Below are positions 1 to 8,978 of a DNA stretch of 64,000 bases, piece after piece. The DNA comes from Bradyrhizobium sp. AZCC 1610 (GTDB lineage: Bacteria > Pseudomonadota > Alphaproteobacteria > Rhizobiales > Xanthobacteraceae). The notes beneath the pieces are model-generated. The model was not told the DNA's origin, did not search any database, and saw only the letters and a list, made by a program, of their open reading frames with translations. The stretch's first letter is position 1. Each line of letters begins with the position of its first letter. Both the position numbers and the translations under genes were made by a program. Location: the NCBI RefSeq assembly GCF_036924515.1, contig NZ_JAZHRR010000001.1, positions 5,117,001 to 5,181,000 of the forward strand, written 5' to 3'.

Positions 1-117
1 CTTGGACTCGGTTGTGCCGTGGCATGTAGGGCATTTCACGAAGTGCCACCTGTCGGATTTTTCCTTTGCCTCAGCTTCCAGCCGTGAGCCGGATCCGTCG
101 TTGCACCCTCTGACCAA
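1..117 (-). CDS. Possible small Cys-rich protein, cut by the window edge
   Basis: An open frame on the minus strand runs off the left edge. It starts at the earliest at a TTG at 117 and reads about 39 residues. It is charged at first (Lys/Glu/Arg), then has W-H-F-V-K-C-P-T-C-H-G, a CxxCH arrangement that could be half of a zinc ribbon or a haem-attachment site. No ribosome binding site is obvious before the TTG and the rest of the protein is outside the window. I do not recognise it; it could be chance open frame in GC-rich DNA. Confidence 0.25.
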   Translation of the reverse strand, partial: MVRGCNDGSGSRLEAEAKEKSDRWHFVKCPTCHGTTESK

Positions 118-227
118 ACTTAGATGCCGCGTAGATTCGATCGCGGTCGTGCCACAAAAAATCCTCTCTTTTGTCGGTCACTCAAGGCATCGGCGGTCTG
201 CAATGACGCACTAAGGATGCGAATGAA

Positions 228-629
228 ATGAAAAAGAGCGCAGGGGTCGCGGGGTTGGCTGTTCTCGCCACTGTCGGAATGCTTGATCCTCCCGGTGTTG
301 TCGGCAACCAGGCTGTTGCCCAGATGAATTGGCTTACGCCTCACCTCGAATCGCAGCGCCACCACAATATTCGGCGTCACCAGCAGCGCCTGCACGAGCA
401 ACGTCTGCAGCGTCAAGGAACGGCGCAAGATCAGCCGCGGCGGCCCCCAGTCTCGCCAGGACCGGATCCGGTGCGCCGCGAGCAGTTGAAGCGTCAGCTT
501 GAGCCTGAGTATCATCGGCGGGTGCAGCTATACGGCAAAGCAAGTGCCGACGACTGGGTGAGGCGCACCGCCTGGCAGCTTGGGGTCGAAGAGGGACGAA
601 GGGCCCGGCAGCGCGCCGAGAACCAGTGA
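228..629 (+). CDS. Hypothetical secreted basic protein, 133 aa
   Basis: The frame starts at ATG 228 with an AAGGA about ten bases upstream. The N-terminus (MKKSAGVAGLAVLATVG) has a basic start and hydrophobic stretch, so a signal peptide is likely. The rest is very rich in Arg, Gln and His with no membrane segment; the C-terminal third (about residues 95-133) has a helical, alternating charged pattern ending in an Arg-rich tail. I do not recognise a family. It is followed 72 bp later by another predicted exported protein in the same direction. Export is inferred only from the N-terminus. Confidence 0.55.
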   Translation: MKKSAGVAGLAVLATVGMLDPPGVVGNQAVAQMNWLTPHLESQRHHNIRRHQQRLHEQRLQRQGTAQDQPRRPPVSPGPDPVRREQLKRQLEPEYHRRVQLYGKASADDWVRRTAWQLGVEEGRRARQRAENQ

Positions 630-701
630 CGTTGGTCTGAGCCGCAACGGCTCGGCGAGAGCAAGGGATTTCCGAAACTCTGATCGAGGCAGGTGCCCGC
701 G

Positions 702-1316
702 ATGTTAGCGAGAACACCGTTAGTCAGCCTTGCCGTTTCAATCGCATGTGCCGCTTTCGTTTTCAGTGCGTCGCTGTCACCCGCGGCCGCACAAGTGAGC
801 GGCTACCTCGGAGTTCCCGGTCCAATCCAGTTCGATGGCAAGTCCTACAAGCTGGTCTGGAGCTCCAGGCCCACGCCCGGCTACGCGAAGCAGGAGTATC
901 TGCCATCCGACCAGAGCATCGGCAGCTATACGCAGATGCTGATCGTCGAGAGGGTGACAGGCGATCTGACGGTGACGGGCGCTGTTCGCGCCCAGGTCGA
1001 CATGTTGAAGAAGCGGAAGGCCACTGACCCGCTCGTGAACATGAATGTGATCGAGAACTCCAATGCCGGAGAAGCTCTGCTCGACTTCATCGTAAGTTCG
1101 AAGGACCCGAAAGGCGAATATGTCGTCGAATGGAACGGCTATCGCTATGCGCCGCTAAAGGGCGCAGCGGACAAGTCCGGCGTGCTCCTGTTCGCCATCA
1201 GTCACCGGGCCTACGGGAACGACAATGCAAAGAGTTTCATGGGGCAACTGAAGAATGTCCGGGCGGCGCAGATCGCCGCGTTGACGAAGGCTGCCATGCC
1301 CAGCGTGGGGCAGTAG
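702..1316 (+). CDS. Hypothetical exported protein, 204 aa
   Basis: I choose ATG 702 over an in-frame GTG at 693, because GAGGCAGG lies at a good distance upstream of the ATG. Residues 1-31 form a clear signal peptide ending in A-A-A-Q. The mature part begins V-S-G-Y-L-G and reads as a soluble mixed alpha/beta protein with no cysteine pair, no membrane segment and no catalytic motif I know. The Ser-Tyr-Lys-Leu-Val-Trp region near residue 50 and a V-V-E-W-N-G-Y-R-Y strand near 145 suggest a beta-rich fold. Function unknown; a periplasmic location is inferred. Confidence 0.6.
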   Translation: MLARTPLVSLAVSIACAAFVFSASLSPAAAQVSGYLGVPGPIQFDGKSYKLVWSSRPTPGYAKQEYLPSDQSIGSYTQMLIVERVTGDLTVTGAVRAQVDMLKKRKATDPLVNMNVIENSNAGEALLDFIVSSKDPKGEYVVEWNGYRYAPLKGAADKSGVLLFAISHRAYGNDNAKSFMGQLKNVRAAQIAALTKAAMPSVGQ

Positions 1317-1319
1317 GCT

Positions 1320-1445
1320 GTGAGCCTTTCCATTTCGGTCTCACAGATGGCATGGATCGTTGCAACCACTGGACTGATTGCATCGATCATCGTTCTTGTT
1401 CGTGTTTACTACCATGCGCAATCCGCTGTGGTTATGATGGTGTGA
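1320..1445 (+). CDS. Possible 41-aa single-span membrane protein
   Basis: This short frame begins at GTG 1320, three bases after the stop of the preceding exported protein, with an alternative ATG at 1347. It encodes one hydrophobic helix (W-I-V-A-T-T-G-L-I-A-S-I-I-V-L-V) followed by a short polar tail. Close spacing to the upstream gene would allow translational coupling. Frames this short arise by chance, no strong ribosome binding site is visible, and I recognise no family. Confidence 0.3.
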   Translation: MSLSISVSQMAWIVATTGLIASIIVLVRVYYHAQSAVVMMV

Positions 1446-1657
1446 CAGTCATCGAATAAGGCATGACGACGAAGTTTCAGTCTGCGGTGCAGAGAAATTC
1501 CGCCACTGATAGCAACTCCGGCAGTTGTCGAAGAGGATATCTTTGGTTTCAGGTGCAAGCCGCAAATTTCGTCGGCTCGGAAACTCTCTGGTTGAGCGCC
1601 TACTTGGGAAACACCCATATTATTGGTCGTCCCCGACTCAGCTCGAAGGAAGTCACA

Positions 1658-1837
1658 GTGGCAGATTCCCAGAAGATGAAGATCACACGGCGCGCTTACG
1701 AGCTGTGGCTGCAGGCAGGTGAGCCGAAAGATAGAGACGAAGAGTTTTACGTTCAGGCTGAGCGAGAATTGAACGAGGCTCCAGAAAATGCAATCACTGC
1801 AAAAATCTCGCCGGCACCGTCTCAAGGACGGCTCTAA
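1658..1837 (+). CDS. DUF2934 family small protein
   Basis: Residues 8-35 carry the DUF2934 pattern: R-R-A-Y-E-L-W-L-Q-A-G followed by a spaced D/E-rich stretch and A-E-R-E-L. This is a short helical domain of unknown role that is abundant in rhizobia. The open frame extends up to 1463, but I place the start at GTG 1658 because GAAGGA lies about eight bases upstream and everything earlier looks non-coding. The product would be 59 aa, soluble. The C-terminal 20 residues after the domain are low complexity. Confidence 0.6.
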   Translation: MADSQKMKITRRAYELWLQAGEPKDRDEEFYVQAERELNEAPENAITAKISPAPSQGRL

Positions 1838-2311
1838 CTTCACCCTGCTACTGAATTTGTTGCCACAACTGCATTTGACCTCGATTGCGATGAAATTCCC
1901 GAGAGCGACCAGCGCGTCGCTGGTACTTTGCAGCCGTACACGGCGGCTACAGGACGCCGCCGGGTTGCTGTGTGTATGACTATTATGGAAGCTCATTCAG
2001 AAGCTTCGACGATTAAGCCGCAAATCCAGTTTGGGTCATTAACGCAAGCTGAATAGCGCTCTCCCTCGTCCGCTCCCCCTCGATAACGACCTGGCCAGGG
2101 CCGCTGGCCGCCCAAATGTCACGAAACTGCCGCTACGGCCTGACGGGCTTTTCCTGACATTCTCGATCCAGGCGCCAGTTTTAGTATGCCTTCGTTCGCG
2201 AGCAGCGGATCGAATCCGCCATAGACCAATCCGTGTCATCAAAACCATCTTCGGGCATATCGAAAGCACGAGGTGAATACAGGTGAAGCAGTTCTTCCAT
2301 CTAGTAATCAG
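1838..2311. other. Gap with no convincing gene
   Basis: About 470 bases of lower GC than the flanks. One plus-strand frame is open across roughly 1875-2055, but it has no credible start, no recognisable domain and stops beside other broken genes. I see no repeat or RNA gene here. Given the radC and IS remnants that follow, this is probably decayed accessory DNA. Confidence 0.5.
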
Positions 2312-2422
2312 ATGACGAAAGCGATCGTCGACATCGCCACCCCGCTCGGCATTTCTGTCCACGACCACATCATCGTCGGCAAGAACGGGCATGCGAGCTT
2401 GAGGGGACTGCGGCTAATTTGA
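2312..2422 (+). pseudogene. radC-like (JAB domain) gene, 3' end only
   Basis: The last 36 codons match the C-terminal end of RadC/UPF0758 proteins: [11 protein letters not shown], then the His-x-His of the JAMM motif in V-H-D-H-I-I-V-G, then K-N-G-H-A-S and a closing L-R-L-I before the stop. The upstream part, including the H-N-H-P-S-G metal-binding motif, is absent; the preceding bases carry stops. RadC-like genes of this type travel on rhizobial islands and plasmids. A second, different radC tail lies at about 9992-10099, so the two bracket the ABC transporter cassette. Confidence 0.7.
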
Positions 2423-2690
2423 CAGGCCGGATGGGACCTTCCGCTTCGTCAAGTGCAACTGCCGCCCGCGCGGCATCTATGAAATCGACACGGCTGTCGA
2501 GCGCCCGCGCAAGGCTTCGGCCGCACTGTTCACGATCGGCGTTTCGTGTACGTTGAAGCCGAGGTTCGCCAAACATTATGCGGACACGTGGCCAAAGCGA
2601 TTTGGCCTAGATCGATGCCGGCAGAGCTATCGCCGAATCCTGGCGACGGACGAGATCGGGCGGCAGCTTGAGCTTGCAATTTGATGATCG

Positions 2691-3020
2691 TTCGCCGGTG
2701 AACTTCAAACCTTGGATGGCTTTTGGGAACTGGTCGCAGCCCCGGAGGCGTCGCCAGCGTTTCTGAGCGGCCTTGACCACCTTGAAGACCATAGCCAGCG
2801 CGGTCTTGTTCGACAGGCAGCCCTTCGATCGGATCGTCCTGTGCCGTACCGTCGCAAACGTGCTCTCGGGTTGATCGTTCGCAAATGCAGCAACGCTCAA
2901 CCGGGACGTCGTAGAACGCCAAGAGAGCGTCGCGATCCTTGATCGGGCAATCGACGGCCTTCCGGCAGCCCTCCGGCGTCGCGCCAGTGATGACCAGGAT
3001 GCATTGCGGCTGGTGGGCAG
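2691..3020 (-). pseudogene. IS256-family (mutator type) transposase remnant
   Basis: Three pieces of one transposase are readable on the minus strand. First comes C-I-L-V-I-T-G-A-T-P-E-G (about 2985-3003). This is joined by a deletion to K-A-V-D-C-P-I-K-D-R-D-A-L-L-A-F-Y-D (about 2905-2960). After a frameshift near 2880 there follows N-D-Q-P-E-S-T-F-A-T-V-R-H-R-T and the C-terminal helices with S-K-G-C-L-S-N-K-T-A (2691-2879). These are characteristic of IS256-type transposases, which are normally about 400 aa. Most of the DDE catalytic core and both terminal repeats are missing, so the element is dead. Confidence 0.8.
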
Positions 3021-3159
3021 CCGGGCCGATGCATTCAAGACTTTGGTCTAAATTGTCGCAGTACCATAGGATTGGGTTTGACTTGCGGCCGAGAGGCTCG
3101 AAAGATCAAGACGTAAATGGAGGCGGGTCAGGTCGAACGGCTGAAAGGCCATCTGTACA

Positions 3160-4185
3160 GTGACGGATGACGAGAGGCGCGAGGTGTCCAGGCTTCTCGA
3201 GATAGACAGGTTGCAAACCTACTTCTTCACGGCGGCCGGTGTGGTCAAGGCCGTCGACGGCATCAGCTTTGATATCAATCAGGGCGAGACGATCGCCATC
3301 GTGGGCGAGTCCGGATGCGGCAAGTCCGTCAGCGCGCTCTCGATCCTGCGGCTGGTCGCCGATCCGCCCGGCCGCATCATTGGCGGCAGCATTCGCTTCC
3401 AGGACAGGGACCTGCTCAAGCTGAGCGATGAGGAAATCCGGGAGGTCCGGGGCAAGGACATTGCCATGGTGTTTCAGGAGCCGATGACCTCGCTCAATCC
3501 AGTCCTGACGATCGGCCGACAGCTTACCGAGACCATGGAGCAGCATCTCGACATGAGCCACGATCAGGCGGTCGCGCGTGCGATCGAGCTGTTGGGCATG
3601 GTGGGGATTTCGGATCCTGAGCGTCGACTGAGGCAGTACCCGCACCACTTCAGCGGCGGCATGCGCCAACGCGTGATGATCGCCATGGCCTTGTGCTGCG
3701 AGCCCAAGCTGATCATCGCCGACGAGCCTACAACCGCGCTCGACGTGACGGTTCAGGCGCAGATTCTCGAGCTGATGAAGAATCTGACGCGACGCATGGG
3801 CGTGGCGCTGATCGTCATCACCCATAATCTCGGTATCGTCGCGCGCTATGCCGACAGGGTCAACGTCATGTACGCGGGCAGGATCATCGAGAGCGCACCC
3901 GCGCACGATATTTATCACCGTCCCCGCCATCCCTACACGCTGGCGCTGCTGCGTTCAGTGCCGCGGATGGATCAGCCGCGCCGGGCACGGCTCGATCCGG
4001 TGCAGGGCCAGCCGCCCGACCTTTCGCGCCTCGGCGCGGGCTGCTCGTTCCAACCGCGCTGCGGCTTTGCCGTTGCACGCTGCGCCAGCGAGTCGCCTCC
4101 GTTGGAGCGGGTCGATGGCGGCGATCATCTCGCGGCATGCTGGGAGGCAAACACAGTAGCCAGATCTCTCACGAGGTCGTCATGA
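3160..4185 (+). CDS. Peptide/nickel-type ABC importer, ATP-binding subunit 1 (DppD/OppD-like)
   Basis: One of the two ATPases that power a class of importers for peptides, nickel chelates or similar small solutes. Visible motifs are Walker A G-E-S-G-C-G-K-S at residues 49-56, the Q-loop near 106, the ABC signature S-G-G-M-R-Q at 165-170, Walker B L-I-I-A-D-E-P at 184-190 and the switch His at 222. The C-terminal oligopeptide/dipeptide extension has the family Cys cluster (G-C-S-F-Q-P-R-C near 287-294). Length 341 aa is usual. The start is GTG 3160. It is the first gene of a five-gene operon and its stop overlaps the next start by four bases (ATGA). Confidence 0.93.
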   Translation: MTDDERREVSRLLEIDRLQTYFFTAAGVVKAVDGISFDINQGETIAIVGESGCGKSVSALSILRLVADPPGRIIGGSIRFQDRDLLKLSDEEIREVRGKDIAMVFQEPMTSLNPVLTIGRQLTETMEQHLDMSHDQAVARAIELLGMVGISDPERRLRQYPHHFSGGMRQRVMIAMALCCEPKLIIADEPTTALDVTVQAQILELMKNLTRRMGVALIVITHNLGIVARYADRVNVMYAGRIIESAPAHDIYHRPRHPYTLALLRSVPRMDQPRRARLDPVQGQPPDLSRLGAGCSFQPRCGFAVARCASESPPLERVDGGDHLAACWEANTVARSLTRSS

Positions 4186-5279
4186 CCCCCATCGAATCAA
4201 CCGGCGCGGCACGGCAGAGCGCCCAGGCAGCGGTGCGGGTATCGCCCGTCGCGCAGGACGTCGCGCTCGAGCATAGGCGCCAATCCGAAAGGCGCGTCCA
4301 CCTGGCGCCGGAGTTGGTCACGATCCGCGACCTGAAGATGCATTTTCCAGTGACCGAGGGCGCTCTCTTCTCCAGACAGGTCGCCCAGGTGAGAGCTGTC
4401 GACGGCATCAGCTTCACCATCCGCAAGGGTGAGACGCTCGGATTGGTCGGCGAGTCGGGGTGCGGCAAGACCACCACCGGTCGGTGCATCCTGCGGCTCG
4501 AGCATCCGACCGCGGGCGAGATCCTGTTCGACGGCAAGAACCTGGTCGACCTCGATCAGAAATCGATGCGGGCGCTGCGGCAGAAGATCCAGGTGATCTT
4601 TCAGGATCCTTATAGCTCCCTCAATCCGCGGATGAAGATCGGCGAGATCATTTCCGAGCCGATGATGGTGCACCGGACCGAGCCGAACAAGGCAGCGCGT
4701 GATGCGCGGGTCATGGAATTGCTCCGCCTGTGTGGCTTGGATCCCAGGTTTGCCGACCGCTACCCCCACGAGATGAGCGGCGGCCAGCGCCAGCGTGTCG
4801 GCATCGCGCGTGCCCTGTCGGTGCGTCCGGAGTTCATTATCTGCGACGAGGCCATCTCGGCACTGGACGTGTCAATTCAGGCGCAGATCATCAATCTGCT
4901 CGAAGATCTGCGGGAACAGTTCGGTTTGACCTATCTGTTCATCGCGCACGATCTCAGTGTCGTCCGCCACCTGTGCCATCGAGTCGCAGTCATGTATCTC
5001 GGCAAGATCGTTGAACTGGCCGATTGTGACGAGTTGTACGGTAATCCGCTGCACCCCTATACGCAGGCGCTTCTCGGAGCCGTGCCGGTGCCGGACCCCG
5101 ACATGGAGAAGGCCCGCGCCTACCGGATCGTGAAAGGCGAGGTGCCGAGCCCGATGAATCCGCCGCGGGGATGCGTGTTTCATCCGCGCTGTCCGCTTGC
5201 GATCGACAGCTGCGCCAAGAACGTTCCGGAGCTTCGGGAGCTGCGACCCGGCCATTGGGTCGCTTGCGCCGTCATTTGA
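4182..5279 (+). CDS. Peptide/nickel-type ABC importer, ATP-binding subunit 2 (DppF/OppF-like)
   Basis: The partner ATPase. I choose ATG 4182 (ATGA overlap with the previous stop, GAGG just upstream) instead of an upstream in-frame ATG at 4137, giving 365 aa. Walker A G-E-S-G-C-G-K-T, the Q-loop in [10 protein letters not shown], signature M-S-G-G-Q-R-Q-R, Walker B F-I-I-C-D-E and the switch His in F-I-A-H-D-L-S all appear in order. The Walker B Asp-Glu is followed by A-I-S-A-L-D, where many homologues have P-V-S-A-L-D. The C-terminal extension carries the G-C-V-F-H-P-R-C-P Cys motif. The first 50 residues are a non-conserved extension rich in Ala and Arg. Confidence 0.93.
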   Translation: MTPIESTGAARQSAQAAVRVSPVAQDVALEHRRQSERRVHLAPELVTIRDLKMHFPVTEGALFSRQVAQVRAVDGISFTIRKGETLGLVGESGCGKTTTGRCILRLEHPTAGEILFDGKNLVDLDQKSMRALRQKIQVIFQDPYSSLNPRMKIGEIISEPMMVHRTEPNKAARDARVMELLRLCGLDPRFADRYPHEMSGGQRQRVGIARALSVRPEFIICDEAISALDVSIQAQIINLLEDLREQFGLTYLFIAHDLSVVRHLCHRVAVMYLGKIVELADCDELYGNPLHPYTQALLGAVPVPDPDMEKARAYRIVKGEVPSPMNPPRGCVFHPRCPLAIDSCAKNVPELRELRPGHWVACAVI

Positions 5280-5369
5280 AAGCCCCGTGCGAGGGGCGAT
5301 CGGACCTTAAGGGCGCAAGACCCTCGGTCGTCTGAAAAAGGAGAATGCGTTTTCAGAGGAGGAGAGATC

Positions 5370-6983
5370 ATGAAACTGTCGAGATATCTCGGACCTGTGT
5401 CAATCGCGGCGGTCACAGCGGCCGTCGCCATCGGCTTCTCGGGGCCTTCGGTTCAGGCCGCACCCAAGCAGGGTGGTACCCTGAATTTTGTGGTACCGGA
5501 CGAGCCGCCGAGCTGGGACGGTCACCGCGAGACGACGTTCGCGCTGATCCATCCTTTTGCGCCGTTCTACAGCCTGCTCATCAAGGTCAATCCGGAAAAT
5601 CCCTCCTCACCGACGGACTTCGTGTGCGACCTGTGTACGGGGATGCCGACGCCGGCCGATGGCGGCAAGACCTACACATTCGAGATCAAGCAGGGCGTGA
5701 AATTCCACGACGGTACGCCTTTGACGGCGCACGACATCGTCGCGTCATTCAACAAGATCATCTTCCCGCCGGAAGGCACGACCAGCGCGCGCGTCGCCTA
5801 TTTCGTCATGGTCGAGAGCGTGAGCGCGCCGGACGACCACACGGTCGTGTTCAAGCTCAAGTATCCATCGGGCGCGTTCATCCCGGCGCTGGCGACGCCC
5901 TTCAACTTCATCTACTCGAAGGCAAAGCTCGCGGGAGACATTCGCTGGTACGAGAAGAATGTCATGGGCTCGGGACCCTTCAAGTTCGCCGGACGCGAGG
6001 CCGGCGCCTACGTGCGGGGCGAGCGCAACAAGGACTTCCACGTTGCCGGGCAGCCCTATCTCGACGGCTTCGAAGCGATCTTCTCCAACAAGCAGGCGGT
6101 GCAGGTGCAAGCGATCCGCGGCGACCGGGCCGCAATCCAATTCCGCGGCTTCCCGCCGAAGAGCACCGAGGACCTCGTCAACGCGCTCGGAAAGGACATC
6201 ACGGTTCAGGAGAGTGACTGGAACTGCGTGCTGCTGTTTACCCCCAACCACAAGAAGAAGCCGTTCGACGATGTCCGCGTTCGCCGCGCGCTGACGCTGG
6301 CGGTCGATCGCTGGGGCGGATCGCAGAACCTTTCGCGCATCGCGATCGTCAGGGCGGTCGGTGGTGTCGCGTTCCCGGGTCATCCGCTGGCGGCGACAAA
6401 GGCGGAGCTCGAGCAGCTTCCCGGCTACTGGCCCGACATCAACAAGTCGCGTGCCGAGGCCAAGCGACTGTTGCAGGAGGCCGGAGTCCCGGGCCTGAAG
6501 TTCGAATTGTCCAACCGCGCCGTCGACCAGCCCTATACGATCGTGGGCACGTGGCTGATCGACCAGTGGCGGCAGATCGGGGTGACGGTCGAGCAAAAGA
6601 TGGAGCCGACCGGTCCATTCTACGCGCGGCTCAGGTCGGCTGATTTCGACGTGACGGTGGACTTCAACTGCCAGTCGGTCATCAACCCGCTGCTCGACAT
6701 CGGCAAGTTCCTGTCGGAGGACATCGGCAACGAAAGCTACGGCGCATACGTCGATCGCGACCTCGACAAGATGTTCGAGGCGATGAACCGCACGTCCGAC
6801 GAAGCCGAGCAGCGCAAGCTGATGCGGCAGTTCGAGAAGCGTGTGCTCGATGAGCAGGGGCATTCGTTCGTCACGCTGTGGTGGAACCGGATCATCCCGC
6901 ACCGGTCCTACGTGAAGGGCTGGAAGATCAGTCCGAGCCACTACCTCAATCAGGACCTCGCCAACGTATGGCTCGACAAGTAA
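5370..6983 (+). CDS. Extracellular solute-binding protein of the ABC importer (family 5)
   Basis: The periplasmic receptor of the importer, 537 aa. Residues 1-30 are a signal peptide ending V-Q-A-A. The mature protein starts P-K-Q-G-G-T-L-N-F and shows the SBP_bac_5 pattern: Y-T-F-E-I-K-Q-G-V-K-F-H-D-G near 110, G-S-G-P-F-K near 200 and V-R-R-A-L-T-L-A-V-D near 305. A strong GGAGGAG lies just before ATG 5370. It sits third in the operon, after both ATPase genes, an unusual order since the receptor gene usually comes first. A strong hairpin follows the stop. The ligand cannot be read from sequence; peptides are only one option for this family. Confidence 0.93.
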   Translation: MKLSRYLGPVSIAAVTAAVAIGFSGPSVQAAPKQGGTLNFVVPDEPPSWDGHRETTFALIHPFAPFYSLLIKVNPENPSSPTDFVCDLCTGMPTPADGGKTYTFEIKQGVKFHDGTPLTAHDIVASFNKIIFPPEGTTSARVAYFVMVESVSAPDDHTVVFKLKYPSGAFIPALATPFNFIYSKAKLAGDIRWYEKNVMGSGPFKFAGREAGAYVRGERNKDFHVAGQPYLDGFEAIFSNKQAVQVQAIRGDRAAIQFRGFPPKSTEDLVNALGKDITVQESDWNCVLLFTPNHKKKPFDDVRVRRALTLAVDRWGGSQNLSRIAIVRAVGGVAFPGHPLAATKAELEQLPGYWPDINKSRAEAKRLLQEAGVPGLKFELSNRAVDQPYTIVGTWLIDQWRQIGVTVEQKMEPTGPFYARLRSADFDVTVDFNCQSVINPLLDIGKFLSEDIGNESYGAYVDRDLDKMFEAMNRTSDEAEQRKLMRQFEKRVLDEQGHSFVTLWWNRIIPHRSYVKGWKISPSHYLNQDLANVWLDK

Positions 6984-6994
6984 GCGCCCGACGG

Positions 6995-7046
6995 CGGTCG
7001 TTTCCGTGTCCCCTGCCATAGCAAGGCAGTGAACGGGAAACGGCCG
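6995..7046 (+). promoter_or_regulatory. Intercistronic hairpin after the binding-protein gene
   Basis: CGGTCGTTTCC (6995-7005) pairs with GGAAACGGCCG (7036-7046) over 11 positions, allowing one G-U pair, and a second stem CTGCC/GGCAG is nested inside. No T-run follows, so this is not a classic terminator. Hairpins here commonly protect the binding-protein message from 3' decay and lower permease expression; that role is inferred from position. Confidence 0.6.
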
Positions 7047-7075
7047 CGGGGGCGGGCAAGAGTGGTGCAGGAACG

Positions 7076-8047
7076 ATGTACCAGTACGTCCTAAAGCGAC
7101 TCCTGTTGATGATCCCGACGCTGCTCGGCGCCGCGCTGCTTGTCTTCCTGCTGCTGCGGCTGGTGCCGGGCGACGTCTGTGTGCTGCGCATGACGGGCGG
7201 GGCTGGATACGTCGATCCCAAGGCGATTGCTCTCTGTCGCTCCGAGCTTTGTCTTGATCGTTCCTATGTCGTGCAGTTCCTGACCTTCATCTGGGACTTC
7301 GTCCGGTTCGACTTCGGAAAGTCGATGTGGACCGGACGTCCGATCACGGAAGAGGTCGGGCTCCGCTTCGAGCTCTCGCTGCAGATCGCGATCATGGCCA
7401 CGATCACCGCCATCCTGCTCGCGATCCCGCTCGGAACGATCTCCGCGGTCAAGCAGAACACCTGGATCGACTACGTGGTGCGCGGCTTCAGCATCGCCGG
7501 GATCGCAATGCCTTCGTTCTGGCTCGGCATCCTGATCATCCTCGGCCTGCTGATCACCACGAAGTCGGTGTTCGGAAGCCCGTGGATGCCACCGATCAAG
7601 TATGTGCCGATCTGGGTCGACCCGTTGTACAACCTGAGCATGACCATCTTCCCGGCGCTCGCGACCGGCTACCGCTATTCCGCCGTCGCGACACGCATGA
7701 CGCGTTCGGCGCTGCTTGAAGTGCTGCGCGAGGACTACGTCCGCACGGCGCGCGCCAAGGGGCTCGTCCAGAAGCTCATCATCCGGCGGCATGCGCTCAG
7801 AAACGCGCTGCTTCCGGTGGTCACCATCATCGGCATCGAATTCGCATTCCTGATGGGCGGCCTGGTGGTCACCGAGCAGGTGTTCAATCTCAACGGGCTC
7901 GGCAAGCTGTTTGTCGCGTCCGTGAGCAATCACGATTACACGATGACACAAGCGCTGGTCATGCTGGTGGTGACGATCTTCGTCGTCACCAACTTCGTGG
8001 TGGACATCATCTACGCGTGGCTCGACCCGCGGATCCGATACAAATGA
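7076..8047 (+). CDS. ABC importer permease 1 (DppB-like)
   Basis: An inner-membrane permease of the DppB class, 323 aa. It opens with M-Y-Q-Y-V-L-K-R-L-L-L-M-I-P and a first membrane helix, followed by the long periplasmic loop typical of DppB proteins and about five further helices. The cytoplasmic EAA loop that docks with the ATPases is visible as R-T-A-R-A-K-G-L with H-A-L-R-N-A-L-L-P about a dozen residues later (near 224-245). The C-terminus ends D-I-I-Y-A-W-L-D-P-R-I-R-Y, the family's usual ending. The periplasmic loop has three cysteines in the first 65 residues, more than usual. Confidence 0.92.
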   Translation: MYQYVLKRLLLMIPTLLGAALLVFLLLRLVPGDVCVLRMTGGAGYVDPKAIALCRSELCLDRSYVVQFLTFIWDFVRFDFGKSMWTGRPITEEVGLRFELSLQIAIMATITAILLAIPLGTISAVKQNTWIDYVVRGFSIAGIAMPSFWLGILIILGLLITTKSVFGSPWMPPIKYVPIWVDPLYNLSMTIFPALATGYRYSAVATRMTRSALLEVLREDYVRTARAKGLVQKLIIRRHALRNALLPVVTIIGIEFAFLMGGLVVTEQVFNLNGLGKLFVASVSNHDYTMTQALVMLVVTIFVVTNFVVDIIYAWLDPRIRYK

Positions 8048-8063
8048 CGGCGAGAGGCTTTGC

Positions 8064-8966
8064 ATGACTGTCGCGACCGACCTCGGAACGAGCATCGAGC
8101 TGACGGATGAGCGCAAGCCGCGGAGCCGGCTTGCGGCGACCGTCCGGTTCGCACGCCGCAACCCGCTGGGCGCCGCCGGCGCCGCAGTCATCATCGTCAT
8201 GGTGGTGGTTGCCGCGTTTGCCGACTTCATCGCCCCGTACAACCCGGTCGCCAACGCCTTCGACCGCATGCACGAACCGCCGAGCCTCGAGAACTGGCTC
8301 GGCACGGATCAATACGGACGCGACGTGTTCTCGCGCATCGTCTATGGATCGCGCACGGCCCTGCTGGTCGGCTTTGCGTCGTCGTTCGTCGGCGCCACCC
8401 TCGGCCTCGTGCTCGGCGTAGCGAGCGCCTATTTCGGCGGCAAGATCGATTTGATCTTTCAGCGTATCCTTGATGTATTCATGGCGTTCCCGCTGATCAT
8501 CCTGGCACTCTCCGTGATCGCAATCTTCGGAACGGGAGCGGAGAACGTGATCATCGCAATCACTATACCGTTCATTCCGCGCTGCGCCCGCGTCGTGCGT
8601 TCAAGTGCGCTGGCGATCCGCGAACTCCCCTACATCGACGCCGCCCGCGCCAATGGCTTTAGCCATGCCCGCATCATTCTGCGGCATATGGTTCCGAACG
8701 TCATGGCGCCGTTTCTCATTATGATCACCGCCTTCGTAGGTCAGGCGATCCTGCTCGAGGCATCCCTTTCCTATCTCGGTCTCGGAGTGCAGGAGCCAAC
8801 GCCGGCATGGGGCCTGATGCTTCAGGGCGGCGCCGAGGAATACGCCGAGAGCGCTCCCTGGATAGCGATCTTTCCGGGGATCGCCATCAGTCTTGCGGTG
8901 TTCGGTTTCAGCCTGTTCGGCGATGCGCTACGAGACGAACTAGACCCCAGGCTGAGGTCCCAGTAA
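8064..8966 (+). CDS. ABC importer permease 2 (DppC-like)
   Basis: The second permease, 300 aa, 16 bp after DppB. The N-terminal cytoplasmic OppC-type segment (R-F-A-R-R-N-P-L-G near 28-36) precedes the first helix. The extracellular segment has the family motif L-G-T-D-Q-Y-G-R-D-V-F-S-R, and the EAA loop reads Y-I-D-A-A-R-A-N-G-F with H-M-V-P-N-V-M-A-P-F. The protein closes with G-D-A-L-R-D-E-L-D-P-R-L. It completes the ATPase-ATPase-receptor-permease-permease operon and ends 12 bp from the convergent lyase gene. Confidence 0.93.
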   Translation: MTVATDLGTSIELTDERKPRSRLAATVRFARRNPLGAAGAAVIIVMVVVAAFADFIAPYNPVANAFDRMHEPPSLENWLGTDQYGRDVFSRIVYGSRTALLVGFASSFVGATLGLVLGVASAYFGGKIDLIFQRILDVFMAFPLIILALSVIAIFGTGAENVIIAITIPFIPRCARVVRSSALAIRELPYIDAARANGFSHARIILRHMVPNVMAPFLIMITAFVGQAILLEASLSYLGLGVQEPTPAWGLMLQGGAEEYAESAPWIAIFPGIAISLAVFGFSLFGDALRDELDPRLRSQ

Positions 8967-8978
8967 GGCGACACTGCT

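Noticed and set aside
2421..2684. Open plus-strand frame with C-N-C and a Trp/Arg-rich C-terminal part, 87 codons
   Set aside because: There is no ATG or GTG start, it overlaps the radC remnant, and no family is recognised. GC-rich DNA gives such frames by chance; it might be another decayed fragment.
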